Origin: Kapaibacterium sp038202665
GTDB taxonomy: Bacteria > Bacteroidota > Ignavibacteria > Kapaibacteriales > Kapaibacteriaceae
NCBI GenBank assembly: GCA_038202665.1
Contig: JBBRES010000132.1
Coordinates: forward strand, 1-7,013
Length of the DNA: 7,013 nt
Direction: 5' to 3'
Shown here: in pieces, positions 5,733 through 7,013 of the stretch
How positions within the stretch are numbered: the first letter of the stretch is position 1
Layout: each line of letters opens with the position of its first letter
Translations under genes and position numbers: made by a program
Notes under the pieces: model-generated
The model's input: the letters and a program-made list of their open reading frames with translations, nothing else
Told to the model about the DNA's origin: nothing
Databases searched by the model: none

Positions 5733-6700
5733 CCTACGAAGAGCAACTCGCGGAGATCGCCATGCGCGATGAGCGTCTGATCGTGATGACCGCCGAGAAC
5801 CGTGCAGCGATTCGAAATCTTCCAACCATTCTTGGAGATCGATTCATCGACGTCGGGATAGCAGAACAAACAATGATCGGTGCAGCAGCAGGGCTCGCAC
5901 TGCGGGGTCGGGTCGTCATCGTCCATGCCCTTGCCGCCTTTCTCACCATGCGCGCCTTCGAATTCATTCGGACTGACGTAGGCATTGCAGATCTGCCCGT
6001 GATCATGGTTGGTGGTGTTCCTGGAATTCTTTCAGACGGAAATGGCCCGACGCATCAGGCGATCGAAGACGTGTCGATTATGCGTGGCATTCCGAATGTG
6101 CAAGTGTTCTGCCCGGCGGATGCGACAGATCTCGAGCTTGGGTTGCCACACATCATCGCGAGCGGACATCCCTGCTATATCCGTTTTACAAATGACGTCG
6201 CAACTGTCGCACACAATACTGAGTTCCGTATAGGCATAAGCGAAGTGGTGCACGGTCCTGCGCAAGGCTTGCGAGACGTAACAATCCTCACCTACGGAAC
6301 AATGATGCGTCACGTCATTGAAGCCGCATCCATGCTCGAGACTGAAGGAATCTGTGTTCAAGTATCAAACATGCGAACACTAAAGCCGATAGACGTGCAA
6401 CGCATTGTGGACGCCGCGCAGTCGAGTGATCTTGTTGTGACGATTGAAGATCACTTCCGAACGGGAGGTCTGTACTCAATCGTGGCAGAAACGCTCCTCG
6501 ATCACGCGATCACAGCGCATGTCCTTCCCATTGGACTCGGAGATCGATGGTTCCGTCCTGCCCGTCTGAGCGAAGTGCTCATCCATCACGAGCTCACCAG
6601 TCTTGCCATAACAAAACGCATCCTCGTTGCACTTGACGAATACCCATTGCTTCCACAACACGAGCTTTCGATTGCAACTCATGGCAGCACACAACATTAA
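5729..6700 (+). CDS. Transketolase C-terminal (pyrimidine-binding) subunit
   Basis: Second half of the split transketolase, 323 residues: a pyrimidine-binding domain followed by the transketolase C-terminal domain (from about residue 180). The catalytic Glu that activates thiamine is Glu46 in DVGIAEQTMIGAAAGLA (41-57). FLTMRAFEFIRTD (71-83) and GPTHQAIED (106-114) are family signatures, and VTIEDHFRTGG (237-247) marks the C-terminal domain. Together with its partner the length is about 610 residues, close to single-chain enzymes. Hand alignment to E. coli TktA suggests that H461 corresponds to Val97 and D469 to Asn105. The R358 and S385 positions also look replaced, while R152 may keep the R520 role. 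The ATG at 5729 is chosen because it forms a 4-nt ATGA overlap with the partner stop and has a weak GGTGG upstream; an upstream in-frame ATG at 5630 would add 33 unlikely residues. Confidence 0.94.
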   Translation: MTYEEQLAEIAMRDERLIVMTAENRAAIRNLPTILGDRFIDVGIAEQTMIGAAAGLALRGRVVIVHALAAFLTMRAFEFIRTDVGIADLPVIMVGGVPGILSDGNGPTHQAIEDVSIMRGIPNVQVFCPADATDLELGLPHIIASGHPCYIRFTNDVATVAHNTEFRIGISEVVHGPAQGLRDVTILTYGTMMRHVIEAASMLETEGICVQVSNMRTLKPIDVQRIVDAAQSSDLVVTIEDHFRTGGLYSIVAETLLDHAITAHVLPIGLGDRWFRPARLSEVLIHHELTSLAITKRILVALDEYPLLPQHELSIATHGSTQH

Positions 6701-7013
6701 TCAGTCGAATGCTTTGCTCGAACGTGCGGAACGACTGATCCCCGCCGCCACGCAAACACTTGCAAAAGGCCCCGGACAATATGTCCGCGGATTTGCTCCA
6801 AGTTTTGCGAAAGGTGGAAAGGGAGGAAGGATATTCGATGTTGATGGAAATGAATTCATCGACTTGTCGATGGCCATCGGTCCTGTCTCGCTCGGATACT
6901 GCTACCCAGCAGTAGATGATGCCATTCGTGCGCAGCTAGAAGATGGTATCACCTTTTCACTTATGCATCCACTCGAAGTAGAGGTCGCCGAGCTCATTCA
7001 AAGCGTCGTGCCG
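6681..7013 (+). CDS. Class III aminotransferase, glutamate-1-semialdehyde aminomutase type (3' end outside window)
   Basis: The first 111 codons of a PLP-dependent fold-type I aminotransferase run open to the window edge. LLERAERLIPAATQTLAKGP (from residue 12), GGRIFDVDGNEFIDLSMAIGP (48-68), LGYCYPAV (71-78) and MHPLEVEVAEL (95-105) match the N-terminal region of the HemL-like branch. The TQTLAKGP form is what one expects from HemL-like enzymes in surface-polysaccharide loci rather than heme-pathway HemL, which reads 'GGVNSPVR' there. The PLP lysine and phosphate-binding loop are beyond the window. It likely aminates a keto or aldehyde sugar made by the transketolase. The ATG at 6681 gives a 20-nt overlap with the upstream gene; no strong Shine-Dalgarno is seen, so coupling is likely. 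Confidence 0.87.
   Translation, partial: MAAHNINQSNALLERAERLIPAATQTLAKGPGQYVRGFAPSFAKGGKGGRIFDVDGNEFIDLSMAIGPVSLGYCYPAVDDAIRAQLEDGITFSLMHPLEVEVAELIQSVVP

Noticed and set aside
4869..6700. 1-deoxyxylulose-5-phosphate synthase (Dxs) split in two
   Set aside because: Subunit lengths, the GPTHQAIED block and the domain split match two-gene transketolases, and the neighbours are sugar-glycan genes, not isoprenoid genes.
6681..7013. Housekeeping hemL for tetrapyrrole synthesis
   Set aside because: The N-terminal signature (TQTLAKGP) and operon context fit the sugar-locus branch better; the missing C-terminus leaves a small doubt.

Overview
The window comes from a bacterium with roughly balanced base composition (judged by eye). 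The exported protein's signal peptide ends in a Ser-Gln junction, Shine-Dalgarno sequences are mostly weak, and a TAnnTTTG box precedes thyX. Together these suggest the Bacteroidetes/Chlorobi (FCB) side of the tree, perhaps an Ignavibacteria/Kapabacteria-type lineage. This placement is an inference with low confidence.

Region 1 (1-1087, minus strand) is the 5' part of a gene for a large exported protein that resembles the N-terminal domain of Bacteroidetes-type M1 aminopeptidase-like proteins. A 57-nt divergent gap separates it from region 2 (1145-3030, plus strand). That region holds thyX, the flavin-dependent thymidylate synthase, joined by a TAATG junction to a di-heme cytochrome c peroxidase/MauG-family lipoprotein. 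The 47-nt gap at 3031-3077 holds an 11-bp direct repeat in three copies and a GC-rich hairpin that touches the next start codon.

Region 3 (3078-7013 and beyond, plus strand) is a tightly packed operon of five genes, each overlapping the next by 4 or 20 nt. The order is: GT-B-like glycosyl- or polyol-phosphate transferase, SpsF-type cytidylyltransferase, transketolase N-terminal subunit, transketolase C-terminal subunit, and a class III aminotransferase of the glutamate-1-semialdehyde aminomutase type, which is cut by the window edge. These genes read as a route to a nucleotide-activated amino sugar or amino polyol for a surface glycan. In that model the split transketolase builds or trims a carbon chain, the aminotransferase adds nitrogen, the cytidylyltransferase activates the product and the GT-B enzyme transfers it.

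The most interesting observation is that the two transketolase halves keep the residues for cofactor binding and catalysis. By hand alignment, most residues that hold the sugar phosphate and read the C2 hydroxyl in ordinary transketolases are replaced. This suggests a different substrate. No RNA genes, mobile elements or CRISPR arrays were seen, and no stretch over 300 bases lacks a gene.
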